NCBI GenBank assembly: GCA_017989485.1
Contig: JAGNPU010000119.1
Coordinates: 1 to 6,171 of the forward strand
Reading direction: 5' to 3'
Length of the DNA stretch: 6,171 nt
From: Neisseriaceae bacterium
GTDB lineage: Bacteria; Pseudomonadota; Gammaproteobacteria; Burkholderiales; Neisseriaceae
In this document: one piece after another, positions 6,034 to 6,171 of the stretch
Position numbering within the stretch: the first letter of the stretch is position 1
Layout of the letters: each line of letters starts with the position of its first letter
Translations under genes and position numbers: made by a program
The notes under the pieces: model-generated
The model's input: the letters and a program-made list of their open reading frames with translations, nothing else
What the model was told of the DNA's origin: nothing
The model's database searches: none

Positions 6034-6171
6034 AATTTGGTGCCGGCACGTATCGCCAGCTTGGCGTCTAGGGCCTTGGCGTCGTTGGCGCCGCCGATGA
6101 CGTGCACCGATGGGTGTTGTAAGGTGTCGGCCAAGGCGTGGTTGGGCTCTTGGCCAGCGCAGATAATGACC
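6018..6171 (-). CDS. fadH: 2,4-dienoyl-CoA reductase (NADPH), C-terminal 50 residues
   Basis: The gene enters from the right edge and ends with TAA at 6020-6018. The hand translation contains VIICAGQEPNHALAD, then VHVIGGANDAKALDAKLAIRAGTKLGLSI. This closely matches the end of bacterial FadH: the ICAGQEPN segment of the NAD(P)/FAD-binding domain and the IGG-x-x-x-A-x-x-LDA-x-x-AI-x-x-G-T tail. FadH is a cytosolic enzyme with FMN, FAD and a [4Fe-4S] cluster that reduces 2,4-dienoyl-CoA formed when unsaturated fatty acids pass through beta-oxidation. Those catalytic parts lie outside the window. The reading frame is intact in the part seen. A perfect hairpin (6014-6033) covers the stop codon. 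Confidence 0.93.
   Translation of the reverse strand, partial: VIICAGQEPNHALADTLQHPSVHVIGGANDAKALDAKLAIRAGTKLGLSI

Overview
The window looks like chromosomal DNA of a Gram-negative proteobacterium, most likely a betaproteobacterium. The best pointer is the 1272-residue flavoprotein/iron-sulfur fusion with a DUF3683-type N-terminus, an architecture I associate mainly with Betaproteobacteria. A Neisseriales-like host is a guess. No taxonomic marker is decisive, and nothing suggests a plasmid, phage or CRISPR locus.

Layout. (1) Positions 1-993, minus strand: a TetR/AcrR-family repressor gene (993-370) lies upstream of the 5' part of an MFS efflux-type transporter gene (270 to the window edge). 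Between them is a good sigma70-type promoter whose -10 box is overlapped by a perfect 11+11 bp palindrome, a classic repressor operator. The repressor has its own promoter (TTGACA, 17 bp, TACCAT) in 1033-1061. (2) Positions 1134-4952, minus strand: one large gene for a membrane-associated-type FAD plus Fe-S 2-hydroxyacid (D-lactate/glycolate-like) dehydrogenase, closed by an intrinsic terminator at 1090-1115. Upstream, a 12-bp palindrome of GntR-operator type sits in its putative promoter. (3) Positions 5122-5327, plus strand: an unannotated RNA gene, the small bacterial SRP RNA (4.5S, ffs), with an extended -10 promoter and a strong terminator. (4) Positions 5328-5963: about 640 bp with no convincing gene but many hairpins. 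It looks like a mosaic of dispersed palindromic repeats, including a two-tier stem-loop (5466-5555), a tandem hairpin pair (5627-5673) and a cloverleaf-like element (5786-5938). (5) Positions 6018-6171, minus strand: the last 50 codons of a 2,4-dienoyl-CoA reductase (fadH), followed by a bidirectional-type terminator.

Functionally the segment is mostly independent units: a repressor-controlled exporter, a respiratory hydroxyacid oxidase that is probably substrate-regulated, a housekeeping RNA, and a fatty-acid oxidation gene. They are separated by terminators rather than forming one operon. I see no convincing new multi-gene system. The least explained part is the hairpin-rich island between ffs and fadH.
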